Position numbers and translations under genes: made by a program | The notes under the pieces: generated by a model | Database searches by the model: none | What the model was told of the DNA's origin: nothing | The model's input: only the letters and a program-made list of their open reading frames with translations | From: Rubripirellula tenax | GTDB taxonomy: Bacteria > Planctomycetota > Planctomycetia > Pirellulales > Pirellulaceae | Direction: 5' to 3' | NCBI RefSeq assembly: GCF_007860125.1 | Contig: NZ_SJPW01000003.1 | Coordinates: 520,764-584,763, forward strand | DNA length: 64,000 nt | Shown: positions 10,401-20,270 of the stretch, piece after piece | Position numbering within the stretch: the first letter of the stretch is position 1 | Layout of the letters: every line of letters begins with the position of its first letter

Positions 10401-10692
10401 CAAGATCGTAGGCGGCGATTTGCAAAAAATGGGCATCACCCAGAACCAACAGATTCGCGGATTCGCCAAAACCGACATTCCGCTGCGAACGGTGCTGACG
10501 GACTTGGTCGTCGGTGCCAACCCTGACAAGACGGCGGTCGGGCCGGCGGATCCCAAGCAGGCACTGATCTGGGTGGTTGCCGATGATGCCGATAACCCCG
10601 GTTCAAAGGTGATTTTGGTGACCACACGGGAAGCGGCGAAGAATAAGTACGAGTTACCCACCGAATTTGGATCAACCGAGTCGTCAGACTGA
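7441..10692 (+). CDS. Membrane-anchored protein with degenerate kinase domain (pseudokinase receptor)
   Basis: A 1083-aa protein. Residues about 70-340 read as a Ser/Thr protein-kinase fold: YVAPELMSGD and DIYSLGCLLFRLASGRHAF are typical activation-segment and helix-F motifs. The catalytic loop HRDLKxxN is replaced by HGSVRADR (His187, Gly188, Ser189), the DFG by RDPAG, and no glycine loop or VAIK lysine is visible, so phosphotransfer is unlikely. Residues ~350-505 are a Lys/Pro/Ser-rich linker, ~513-534 one transmembrane helix, and ~550-1083 a periplasmic part whose end (about 944-1060) resembles the STN/secretin-type domain common in planctomycetes. It probably senses or scaffolds across the membrane. 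No partner is adjacent. Confidence 0.72.
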   Translation: MSIRLSEFWTRLVREGILDAPACRSTAENFASTHGGSPPTDAAELAKFLVSNDTLTGFQAQSLVADPQVDLRLGSYRLRATSSTTPLTRWVEVESVAASQNRGVLIRTTPGNPWLDAHAAVAGETLQPIHIEPLGEYVGVFSELPAGESLDTRIERTSSAWDPKAVCDLGIAMADALAAMHAASVIHGSVRADRVWISQDGRKILLRDPAGPPVAGLGDVSSQWLDTTSDPSAYVAPELMSGDRQTSQCTGASDIYSLGCLLFRLASGRHAFASDSVTRTLAAHRSDSPPELVAALESGEAGDPVYRVLAYTMAKDPAARFASAEQLAAALRAVREILPKQVIDPAATKSPAPAKPVAVAPTTVKPARTKPDTAPKPSNSPSKSSSKSVSVEKRASEEPSKAPLKPNKESKRKPKRDPVVADVPSSLPARPTEPVAADPIDSPVELPTPKAPDTKVPDAKVPSGNEPPKKEPPPAQPIAKADQVSASTLVAEAPADSSSSVSLRRRRRKKSKAPLVLTALTVVVLAQFITLLVTDPTTAVVEKRKRPPIPAVIPSVSSRPKSTVDERTSENADAASPAANSTADDANYALVDDDRLLFAPPYAPSSANAPLELLPPGPAAVVSVRMQSLLDSPAGQSILDALSPELTGLVDSAAAGAGVPLSWIRRCTVGLYRGKDGRPDVSLAIELDEARSLDELVQRWRVDASQTRDGATVFAGETADGPAFFIRPDEIENQSVTRYAVGSLPRITEVASIDGETIPLARVMGTLWNGTSVDADVVALLTPNFLFADGRTLLTETAPELVTRMRSVLIPNVSGVLVTIDLPSSESDSMVFGEFRLTPSGGISEAKLMRDLRDAINGWPAWADQFVIEAVPDPSWRLLASRLPTMMRFVSDRFRYGISDNMIVANTYLPAPAISQVSLATLLAANTPLGNAAALLGNAPAAPLSIDEMLNRKMSVSFDQESLEFAIDVIVGEFTRELPDGSTLPPVKIVGGDLQKMGITQNQQIRGFAKTDIPLRTVLTDLVVGANPDKTAVGPADPKQALIWVVADDADNPGSKVILVTTREAAKNKYELPTEFGSTESSD

Positions 10693-10830
10693 TTTCGGCC
10701 TGACTGATTTAAGCTCGGGGAAGGCTTTAACATTTCTGGTCGTCAACTAAACTCGGGGGCACCGTACGCGTTTTCGGCAATGAAATTCGGACCATTGACG
10801 CGTTTTAGACATTAGAAAAAAGTTGAATAC

Positions 10831-11886
10831 ATGCGTGTTATCGTTACAGGTTCGAGTGGTTTGATTGGTTCGGCGGCCGTACGCCACTGGGACGCCCTGG
10901 GCGACGAAGTGATCGGCATCGACAATGACATGCGAGCGACTTTCTTTGGTCCCGACGGCAGCACCCGTTGGAACCAATCGCGATTGGAAGCGGAAACAAA
11001 CAACTTTCGTACGGTGTCGATCGACATCCGCGACCGCGATGGAATTCTGGATCTTTTCAGGAACGAACCACCGGATTTGGTCATCCACTGTGCCGCCCAA
11101 CCGTCGCACGACAAAGCCGCCGCGATTCCATTCCTGGACTTCGAAGTCAATGCCAACGGAACGCTGAATTTGCTCGAAGCAACACGCCAGTTTGCACCGG
11201 AGGCGGCCTTCTGTCACATGAGTACCAACAAGGTCTACGGTGACGCGCCCAACGAGTTGCCGCTGGACGAATTGGAAACCCGTTGGGAGTATGCGGACAA
11301 GAAAGACTTCCACGGTATCGATGAATCGTGCCGGATCGACCAAACGATGCACTCGCTATTCGGTGCGTCGAAAACGGCGGCCGACGTCTTGGCTCAGGAA
11401 TACGGTAGGTATTTCGGATTGAACACCGGCGTGTTCCGCGGCGGTTGCTTGACCGGCGCCAGCCACAGCGGCGTCGAACTGCACGGATTCTTGAGTTACT
11501 TGGTACATGTTGCCGTTGCGGGAAAACCCTACACGATCTTCGGTTACAAGGGAAAACAGGTTCGCGACCAGATCGAATGCAGTGACGTGGTCAAAGCATT
11601 CGAGGCGTTTGCAAAGAAGCCGCGTCCGGGTGAGGTCTATAACATCGGCGGCGGTCGCGACAATGCAGCCAGCGTGCTGGAGTGCATCGCATTGATCGAG
11701 GAAATCGGCGGTCACAAAATCGACTTCAAGTTGGGCGATGACAATCGTAAGGGCGACCACATTTGTTACATCAGCGACCTTCGTAAGTTGAAACGGGACT
11801 ACCCGGACTGGGATATCCGCGTTTCGCTGCGCGAAATTCTGACCCAGATGATTGCGTCCGAAGAATCAAAGCTGGCATCAAAGTAG
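10831..11886 (+). CDS. NAD-dependent nucleotide-sugar epimerase (CDP-paratose 2-epimerase-like SDR)
   Basis: A 351-aa extended short-chain dehydrogenase. The Rossmann NAD motif TGSSGLIG (Gly7, Gly10, Gly13) opens the protein, followed by HCAAQPSHD and HMSTNKVYGD (Ser131/Thr132). The usual catalytic YxxxK is FGASK here, with Phe177 in place of Tyr and Lys181 kept. CDP-paratose 2-epimerase-like proteins are the best match by eye (VFRGGCLTGASHSG, GYKGKQVRDQIE), suggesting C2 epimerisation of a nucleotide sugar for surface polysaccharide. Monocistronic. The substrate is not determinable from the sequence. Confidence 0.8.
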   Translation: MRVIVTGSSGLIGSAAVRHWDALGDEVIGIDNDMRATFFGPDGSTRWNQSRLEAETNNFRTVSIDIRDRDGILDLFRNEPPDLVIHCAAQPSHDKAAAIPFLDFEVNANGTLNLLEATRQFAPEAAFCHMSTNKVYGDAPNELPLDELETRWEYADKKDFHGIDESCRIDQTMHSLFGASKTAADVLAQEYGRYFGLNTGVFRGGCLTGASHSGVELHGFLSYLVHVAVAGKPYTIFGYKGKQVRDQIECSDVVKAFEAFAKKPRPGEVYNIGGGRDNAASVLECIALIEEIGGHKIDFKLGDDNRKGDHICYISDLRKLKRDYPDWDIRVSLREILTQMIASEESKLASK

Positions 11887-12068
11887 CGACACCAGCAAAT
11901 CGGCGGTGCATCGAGTTTGCCGGTTGTGCAGATTGTGGCAGTAGTCCGCTATGCGTTTCTGAAGACGTCGCAATCTTTAAAGCCTGAGATCTCTCGGGCG
12001 TGGGGGGTGGTCTAGCTTCTAGGTGGACAACGACTCACCCCTCAACCACCTTGCGAATCGAATTTGTC

Positions 12069-13025
12069 ATGCTTGGCGCCGATTACATCCCGATCAGTGT
12101 TGCGACACTGCTGCCGACTGAGGTCGTGGGATTAGATCTGTTCCAACAGGAATCGAAGAACGATCAATACAAACTGTACCGGGCGTCGGATTATCCGTTG
12201 ACGATGGACGACCTGTCACGCTTGCGGGGACGCGGCGTCACGCGTTTGTATATCAGCAAAGCGGCTCGTGCTGTCTATCAAACCTATTTGCGAAAAGTCG
12301 CGACGTCATCAGATTCCGATTCGGTGCCCCTGATCGCGAGAGTCGGTGCCCTCAACGAAGTGGTTCGCGACGTCCTGGAAACGGCTTTCAAACGCGACGA
12401 CGTCGATAAAACGGTGCATGCGGCCGAACGCTTGGGCTCGCTCGCGACCGAAATCATCTCGCAAGATGAATTTACGGTAAGCGACTTGTTTCAAGTGCTT
12501 CATCATGACTACGCGACGTTCACGCACTCGGCCAACGTCGCCTTCTACGCAGGGATCCTGGCGACAGAGTTGGGATACAGCAAAGAAAACGTCGAACGAA
12601 TCACAACCGGTGGATTGCTACACGATCTTGGGAAACTCGAGATCGGCGAAGAAATTCTATGTAAGCCTGGAAAGTTGGACGAAAGCGAGTTCCGCAAAAT
12701 TCGTCTGCACCCAGGTTTGGGTTTCAAAAAACTCGCCCATCGAGAGGATCTTTGCGAAGGCCAATTGATGATGGCGTACCAGCATCACGAGCGCCTCGAC
12801 GGACGCGGGTATCCCGTCGGTTGTGTTGATTCGGACCTTCACCCGTGGGCAAAAATTTGCGCTGTGGTAGATGTCTTCGAAGCGCTGACAAGTCAACGAC
12901 CTTACCGTACCCCCATGCCGCGAAGCAAAGCACTTGAATTGCAGTCTCGTGATAGCGGCAAAGCATTTGACCCGGAGATACTTGCATGTTGGAAATCGAT
13001 TATCCAACGCGATTCAGCGAGTTGA
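12069..13025 (+). CDS. HD-GYP domain protein (putative cyclic-di-GMP phosphodiesterase)
   Basis: A 318-aa cytoplasmic protein. Residues ~1-75 form an N-terminal domain of the DUF3391 kind often preceding HD-GYP, and the rest is a complete HD-GYP domain: HDLGK (His185, Asp186), HHERLDGRGYP (His239-His240, GYP 247-249), and VDVFEALTSQRPYR. These are the metal ligands and signature for hydrolysis of cyclic-di-GMP to GMP. The ATG at 12069 (MLGADYIPIS) is preferred over earlier in-frame starts. The next gene, a PilZ protein, begins 40 bases before this one ends, so the two are very probably co-translated. Confidence 0.88.
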   Translation: MLGADYIPISVATLLPTEVVGLDLFQQESKNDQYKLYRASDYPLTMDDLSRLRGRGVTRLYISKAARAVYQTYLRKVATSSDSDSVPLIARVGALNEVVRDVLETAFKRDDVDKTVHAAERLGSLATEIISQDEFTVSDLFQVLHHDYATFTHSANVAFYAGILATELGYSKENVERITTGGLLHDLGKLEIGEEILCKPGKLDESEFRKIRLHPGLGFKKLAHREDLCEGQLMMAYQHHERLDGRGYPVGCVDSDLHPWAKICAVVDVFEALTSQRPYRTPMPRSKALELQSRDSGKAFDPEILACWKSIIQRDSAS

Positions 13026-13444
13026 TCCAGTCGATCGATTGTGACATCGAGTTACCAATCGAATGGACAGATTACTTCGAAGAACGTGGTGAGATCACTT
13101 CCTATGCAGAAGACGATCGCGCCAATCGACGACTGAAGATTCGCACACAGGGCATGATGTGGTTCGAAAGCACGTTGCCGTTCCTTGCGCGGTCGTCAAA
13201 CCACACCGTGATTTACACCCGGGACTTTTCGCGATTTGGCGCCGGTTTCCTGGTTCCGTTCCAGTTGTTTCCCGAAGAGCGTGTACGCATCGTGCTGCCG
13301 ACGTTTTGGGTTCGACTACAAGTCGTTCGTGCGCGTCGCATTACCAGCAAGTGCTTCGAGATCGGCGCAACGTTGCTTGAACGCCACGACCCAAGACTTG
13401 ACGCGTTCGAGTTATGCCAACCATCCGATTCGATGGCTGTCTAA
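12986..13444 (+). CDS. PilZ domain protein (putative cyclic-di-GMP receptor)
   Basis: A 152-aa protein with an exact PilZ ligand signature: RRLKIR (Arg48, Arg49, Arg53; RRxxxR) and DFSRFG (Asp80, Ser82, Gly85; D/NxSxxG), spaced as in cyclic-di-GMP-binding PilZ domains. No transmembrane segment or additional output domain is visible, so it is a single-domain adaptor. The ATG at 12986 lies inside the 3' end of the HD-GYP gene in a different frame, giving a 40-base overlap and implying co-regulation of a hydrolase and a receptor for the same messenger. Confidence 0.82.
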   Translation: MLEIDYPTRFSELIQSIDCDIELPIEWTDYFEERGEITSYAEDDRANRRLKIRTQGMMWFESTLPFLARSSNHTVIYTRDFSRFGAGFLVPFQLFPEERVRIVLPTFWVRLQVVRARRITSKCFEIGATLLERHDPRLDAFELCQPSDSMAV

Positions 13445-13520
13445 ACAATCCTTCGACAGAGCAACTGTCAAAGCTTCGGCGAAACGCCAAGACTTCACAT
13501 TACTGCGACGATCGTGCAAC

Positions 13521-15241
<1,721 letters not shown>

Positions 15242-15399
15242 TTAGCAACGAGGCCAAGCAAAGGTCAGGCGTGCAAAACTTGACGGCTTGAAACGGAATT
15301 TGCCATGCGTGAACATCGTTTGATGTGCGCCGATCGCCGGCATAGCGGCTAAGATAGAGTCCCCGCCCCTCACCTCCTCGCCGCAATGAGCCCTCCCCG

Positions 15400-18300
15400 A
15401 TGCGTTCGAGCCAATTCGTTCTCACCTGTCTTTTTGCCGTGGCTGTCTCGTCTTGGATCCGTGCCGACGGGTTGAATCCACGCGAAGAATTCTTCGAAAA
15501 CCAAGTCCGTCCGTTGCTGATTGCCAAGTGCCAAGAATGTCACTCGGCATCGCTGCAGGAATCGGATCTGCGGCTAGATGGTCAGGCATTCGTCTTGCAA
15601 GGAGGGATCAGTGGTCCCGCTGCCGTCGCGCGGAACATTGACGACAGCTTGATCATCCAAGCGGTCACGGGCCAAAAAGGGCTCGATCGAATGCCTCCCG
15701 ACGAGCCGCTCGAGCCGGAAGAAATTTTGATCTTGAAGAAGTGGGTGCGAATCGGTTTGCCGTGGACCGCCGAGGACGTGCCGCCTGCATCCGAAGCGGG
15801 ACACCCAATTCCGTTGGGTGATCAAGTCGCTATCGGCAAGGCGGCCCAGTCACACTGGGCGTTTCAACCCGTCGCCAAAACACCGCCGCCGACCGTAGCG
15901 GCTGACATGGCCGAATGGGTCAACAATCCGATCGACGCGTTCATCGCGTCCCGGTTGTCGGACAATCGGTTGAGTCCCAATCCTGTTGCCGAACGTCGAG
16001 TTCTGATTCGGCGAATGTACTTTGATCTGATTGGGCTACCGCCAACGGCAACGCAAATTGATGCACTGGAGCACGACCCACGTCCGGATCACGTTGTCTT
16101 GGACGAATTGGCGACGACATTGCTGGCAAGCGACCACCATGGTGAACGATGGGCGAGATATTGGTTGGACCTCGCCCGATACGCCGACACGCGTGACTGG
16201 CAAGCCCAAGCGGAACTTCGCTATCCGTACGCTTACACGTACCGTGACTACGTGATCGAAAGTCTGAACGCGGACAAACCGTACGACGTTTTCGTGCGAC
16301 AACAGATCGCCGCAGATTCCTATACCGACGATGCCGCATCCCCCGACTTGGCGGCACTGGGTTTGTTGACGGTGGGGCCAATGTTTCGAAACAACCAATT
16401 GGAACAAGTCGCTGACAAAATCGATGTCGTTTGCCGAGGGCTGATGGGGATCACGGTAAGCTGCGCACGCTGTCACGATCACAAATACGATCCGATTCCG
16501 ATCGAAGACTTCTATTCGTTGTACGGTGTGTTCGCCAGTACGCGAATGCCAGACGAACTGCCTGTCATTCCTGGCTCGAAGGCTTCGCCAGAACTGTTGG
16601 CTGACTTTCAAGCCAAGCTGGATGCACGACGGCGGGCACTCGACAGTTACAAACAGGAACTGAAACAAGAAGCCGAAGCGGCTCTTCGCCAGAGCCTTCC
16701 GAAGTATTTGGACGGTTTCGTCTTGATGACCGTTTCAGGCAAGTCCGACATCCGCGGCACGATCAGCAAGTTGAAGGTCAAAGACATCGCGATGACGCCG
16801 CTGGACAATGTGCTCGCCAAGTCGCTGAAAGACGCTTCGCTTGCCGATCATCCCGTGCTGGGGCCTTGGCAACAGGGACTGTCGCTGTCCGACAAAGAGT
16901 TTGTGGGCAAACGGGAAACGTTGATTTCGGCGTGGTCGAGCGACAAGAAGTTGAACCCACGGATTGCTGCCGAGTTGACATCAAATCCACCCAAGTCGCG
17001 TGTCGAGTTGGTGAAGACCTACGCGGTTGTTTTCGACCGCGTGATCCAGAAGTGGACGCGTCAAGCGAAAGCGAATGCGAATGCTGCGTCACTTCCGGAT
17101 CCGGCTGACGAAGCGGTCCGAGACGTGTTGTTGAGTCGCGATGGCTGGCTTGATCTCGACGTGGATGCCGTCCTCGCCGCGTCGCGATTGACGGGCAAGG
17201 GCCGCAAGAGTCTGGGCGATCTTGAGAAAGCAATCACCGAAGTGGAAGTCACCCACCCCGGCGCGCCGCCCAAAGCGATGACGTTGGTCGACTTAGAAAA
17301 ACCGATCACACCGTATGTGATGCTGCGAGGCGAACCGAATCGTCGTGGCGACCGGGTACCAAGACAGTTTCTGCGAATGATTGCGGGCGACCAACGCAAG
17401 CCATTCGGTGACGGCAGCGGACGCCGTGAGTTGGCCGAAGCAATCGTCGATGCGGGTAATCCACTGACGTCGCGAGTTGCCGTCAATCGAATCTGGTCTC
17501 GCTATTTCGGTATGGGATTGGCCGAATCGTTAGACGATTTTGGGCTTCGCAGCGAGCCGCCCAATCACCCCGAATTGCTGGATTGGTTGGCAACGGAATT
17601 CGTTCGCAACGGTTGGTCGATGAAATGGCTGCATCACACCATTGTCAGCAGCAACACGTATCGGCAAGGCTCGGCCGCTCGCGACGACGGATTGTTGGCC
17701 GATCCCGAGAACCGCTTATTGTGGCGCCAGAACCGGCGGCGTTTGGATTTTGAAGCAATGCGAGACTCGATGTTATCGGTCGCCGGATCATTGGATCCTT
17801 CGATCGGCGGCAGGTCGGTGAAGTTGAGCGATGTTCCCTTTTCCAATCGGCGCTCGGTGTACGCCTATGTTGATCGCATCGAGTTGGACCCGATGCTAAG
17901 TACATTCGATTTCGCATCGCCAACGGCTTCGGCAGCGTCACGGCCTGAGACGACAATTCCACAGCAAGCCTTGTTTGCAATGAACCACCCATTTGTCGCG
18001 CAGCTCTGTCGGCACATTGCCACTGACGTCAAAGCGAGTGATTTTTCCGCCGATGAATCGGCGCTCGTCGAATCGATCTATCGGCGTGTGTTTGGTCGAT
18101 CGCCGTCACCCGAAGAGGCGTCGACATCGGTCGACTTTGTACGCACGGCAAATCAACAGCCCGATGAATCGGTTTCTACTTGGCAGTATGGGTACGGCCC
18201 AATGAATCCCGGTGACACGGGGAATCCGGGGGACGTCGATGACAATTCCGTGCCGTTCACGCCGCTACCGCATTGGACCGGCCAGGTCTATCAAGCAAGC

Positions 18301-18777
18301 GAAGAGTTTCCTGATCCCGAGTTCAAGCACGTTCGATTGACCGCTGCCGGAGGCCATCCCGGCAGCACAGATCAACGCTGCGCCATTCGTCGCTGGAGCG
18401 CGCCAGCCGATGGTGTGGTGCGAATTTCCGGAGTCCTGAAACACACCCGTGAAGGCAGCGACGGCGTGGTCGCCATGATACGCAGTGCCGACGTGTCGAC
18501 TCAGCATGAAGTCGCCCAGAGCACTGCAAAAACCGATGTGAAAGAAATCCAAGTTCGTCGCGGTGACGTGATCGACTTTGTTGTCGCCTGCGGCGCAACG
18601 TCACGATCAGACTCCTACAGCTGGATCGTGACGATCGTCGGTTTGGACGGCGATCTTCGCAAGCAGACTTGGAAGTCCAGTGACGATTTCCAGCCACCGC
18701 CGCCGCCCCTCTTGGAACCGTTGGCCCAGTTGGCACAGGCGTTGATGTTGACGAACGAATTTTTGTACATGGACTAA
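15400..18777 (+). CDS. Planctomycete cytochrome c / DUF1549 / DUF1553 (PSD1) protein
   Basis: An exported 1125-aa protein of the planctomycete-specific family. A signal peptide (residues 1-23, ending in RADG) is followed by a cytochrome-c-like domain with CQECH (44-48). The PSCyt2/DUF1549 domain (from about residue 180, with ARYADTRDW) follows, containing a second haem-like motif CARCH at 355-359. The PSD1/DUF1553 domain occupies the C-terminal half (NRIWSRYFGMGL, NTYRQGS, NRRRLDFEAMRD). These proteins are always encoded next to DUF1501 proteins, as here, where the next gene starts seven bases later. The function is not established; roles in polysaccharide degradation or periplasmic redox are proposed. 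Confidence 0.9.
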   Translation: MRSSQFVLTCLFAVAVSSWIRADGLNPREEFFENQVRPLLIAKCQECHSASLQESDLRLDGQAFVLQGGISGPAAVARNIDDSLIIQAVTGQKGLDRMPPDEPLEPEEILILKKWVRIGLPWTAEDVPPASEAGHPIPLGDQVAIGKAAQSHWAFQPVAKTPPPTVAADMAEWVNNPIDAFIASRLSDNRLSPNPVAERRVLIRRMYFDLIGLPPTATQIDALEHDPRPDHVVLDELATTLLASDHHGERWARYWLDLARYADTRDWQAQAELRYPYAYTYRDYVIESLNADKPYDVFVRQQIAADSYTDDAASPDLAALGLLTVGPMFRNNQLEQVADKIDVVCRGLMGITVSCARCHDHKYDPIPIEDFYSLYGVFASTRMPDELPVIPGSKASPELLADFQAKLDARRRALDSYKQELKQEAEAALRQSLPKYLDGFVLMTVSGKSDIRGTISKLKVKDIAMTPLDNVLAKSLKDASLADHPVLGPWQQGLSLSDKEFVGKRETLISAWSSDKKLNPRIAAELTSNPPKSRVELVKTYAVVFDRVIQKWTRQAKANANAASLPDPADEAVRDVLLSRDGWLDLDVDAVLAASRLTGKGRKSLGDLEKAITEVEVTHPGAPPKAMTLVDLEKPITPYVMLRGEPNRRGDRVPRQFLRMIAGDQRKPFGDGSGRRELAEAIVDAGNPLTSRVAVNRIWSRYFGMGLAESLDDFGLRSEPPNHPELLDWLATEFVRNGWSMKWLHHTIVSSNTYRQGSAARDDGLLADPENRLLWRQNRRRLDFEAMRDSMLSVAGSLDPSIGGRSVKLSDVPFSNRRSVYAYVDRIELDPMLSTFDFASPTASAASRPETTIPQQALFAMNHPFVAQLCRHIATDVKASDFSADESALVESIYRRVFGRSPSPEEASTSVDFVRTANQQPDESVSTWQYGYGPMNPGDTGNPGDVDDNSVPFTPLPHWTGQVYQASEEFPDPEFKHVRLTAAGGHPGSTDQRCAIRRWSAPADGVVRISGVLKHTREGSDGVVAMIRSADVSTQHEVAQSTAKTDVKEIQVRRGDVIDFVVACGATSRSDSYSWIVTIVGLDGDLRKQTWKSSDDFQPPPPPLLEPLAQLAQALMLTNEFLYMD

Positions 18778-18783
18778 AGAGTG

Positions 18784-20199
18784 ATGATGAACCAAATTGC
18801 AAATCGACGTCAATTGTTGACCCAAAGCGGCATGGGGCTGGGCATGTTGGCGTTGGCAGGATTGATGTCCGACGATGCGGGCGCACAGCAAGCGACCGAT
18901 GGTGGCGGAGGCAGTTCGCTACGTTCGAAGTCGCCACATTTCGCGGCGAAGGCCAAGCGAGTGATTCACTTGTTTGCCAACGGAGGTCCCAGCCAAATCG
19001 ATACGTTTGATCCCAAACCAGCCCTTGAAAAAATGGCCGGTAAAACGCTAAGCGACAAGCTGGGGCGTGACCGACGCTTGGGCGGCGTTGCCCACCCGTC
19101 GATTTTCAAGTTTGCCAAACATGGCGAATGTGGAACCGAAGTCAGCGAGCTGTTCCCCAATGTCGCCAAACACGTCGACAAGATGTGTGTGATTCGTTCC
19201 ATGGTTACGGACGTCCCGAACCATGAACCCGGATTGATGATGATGAATTGCGGCGACATCGTTCGGCCACGGCCCAGCGTCGGGTCGTGGGCGCTCTATG
19301 GTTTGGGGACCGAGAATCAAAGTCTGCCGGGCTATGTCGTGATGTGCCCCAGTGGCTTGCCGACCGCGGCGACGGCGAATTGGCGCAGCGCCTTCTTGCC
19401 GGGGATTTATCAAGGCACGCATGTCGACACGAAGTACACCGATCCGGATGAACTGATCGCTAACATCGAGAACAAGTTTTTGGTTCACGGCCAACAACAC
19501 CGGCAACTCGATCTTGTCCGACAGTTGAACCAAATGCACATCGATGGGCGTGACGACGATCCCCAATTGGCAACGCGGATTGAGTCGTTGGAGTTAGCGT
19601 TTCGAATGCAGGGCGAAGCTCGCGAAGCGTTCGACGTTTCCGACGAACCGGCGCACATTCAAGAAATGTATGGCGACTCGTTACAGGGACGCCAAATGTT
19701 GATCGCTAGGCGCTTGAGTCAACGTGGCGTTCGCTATGTCCAGGTCTACCACGGCGCCGGTCAACCCTGGGATTCGCACGCAGCGATCGAGAAAAATCAT
19801 CCACGGCTGGCGAAGGAATGTGATCAACCGATCGCGGCCCTGCTTGCGGATTTGGAACAGCAAGGGCTGCTCGAGGACACGCTTGTGATCTGGGGAGGCG
19901 AGATCGGCCGGACGCCCACCGTGCAGCTCCCCGTCACCGCCACGCCCGGTCGCGACCACCACAACGACGGGTTTACCGTGTGGATGGCGGGCGGCGGAGT
20001 CAAAGGCGGAACGACGTACGGCGCAACGGACGAAGTCGGCTTGAAAGCCGTCGAAAATCGGGTCCACGTTCACGACTTGCACGCAACCATTTTGCACTTG
20101 CTTGGCTTCGATCACACGCGATTAACCTACCGCTATGCCGGTCGCGACTTTAGATTGACCGACGTGCACGGCAATGTCGTCACGGACATCATTGCCTAA
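18784..20199 (+). CDS. DUF1501 domain protein (sulfatase-like), exported
   Basis: A 471-aa protein of the DUF1501 family, the usual partner of the preceding PSD1 protein. The N terminus NRRQLLTQSGMGLGMLALAGL looks like a Tat signal. Typical segments are HLFANGGPSQIDTFDPKP, MVTDVPNHEPGL, HGAGQPWDSHA, IWGGEIGRTPT and GRDHHNDGFTVWMAGGGVKGG. The fold resembles alkaline phosphatase/sulfatase enzymes, but catalytic activity is unproven. ATG codons at 18784 and 18787 are both possible; the gene begins within a few bases of the upstream stop, so the pair is an operon. Confidence 0.88.
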   Translation: MMNQIANRRQLLTQSGMGLGMLALAGLMSDDAGAQQATDGGGGSSLRSKSPHFAAKAKRVIHLFANGGPSQIDTFDPKPALEKMAGKTLSDKLGRDRRLGGVAHPSIFKFAKHGECGTEVSELFPNVAKHVDKMCVIRSMVTDVPNHEPGLMMMNCGDIVRPRPSVGSWALYGLGTENQSLPGYVVMCPSGLPTAATANWRSAFLPGIYQGTHVDTKYTDPDELIANIENKFLVHGQQHRQLDLVRQLNQMHIDGRDDDPQLATRIESLELAFRMQGEAREAFDVSDEPAHIQEMYGDSLQGRQMLIARRLSQRGVRYVQVYHGAGQPWDSHAAIEKNHPRLAKECDQPIAALLADLEQQGLLEDTLVIWGGEIGRTPTVQLPVTATPGRDHHNDGFTVWMAGGGVKGGTTYGATDEVGLKAVENRVHVHDLHATILHLLGFDHTRLTYRYAGRDFRLTDVHGNVVTDIIA

Positions 20200-20270
20200 A
20201 ATAACAGCGGGCGACGGATCCCTCCTAACTTCTTCGACCACTCGCTTCAATACTTCAGATTGCTCCATTG

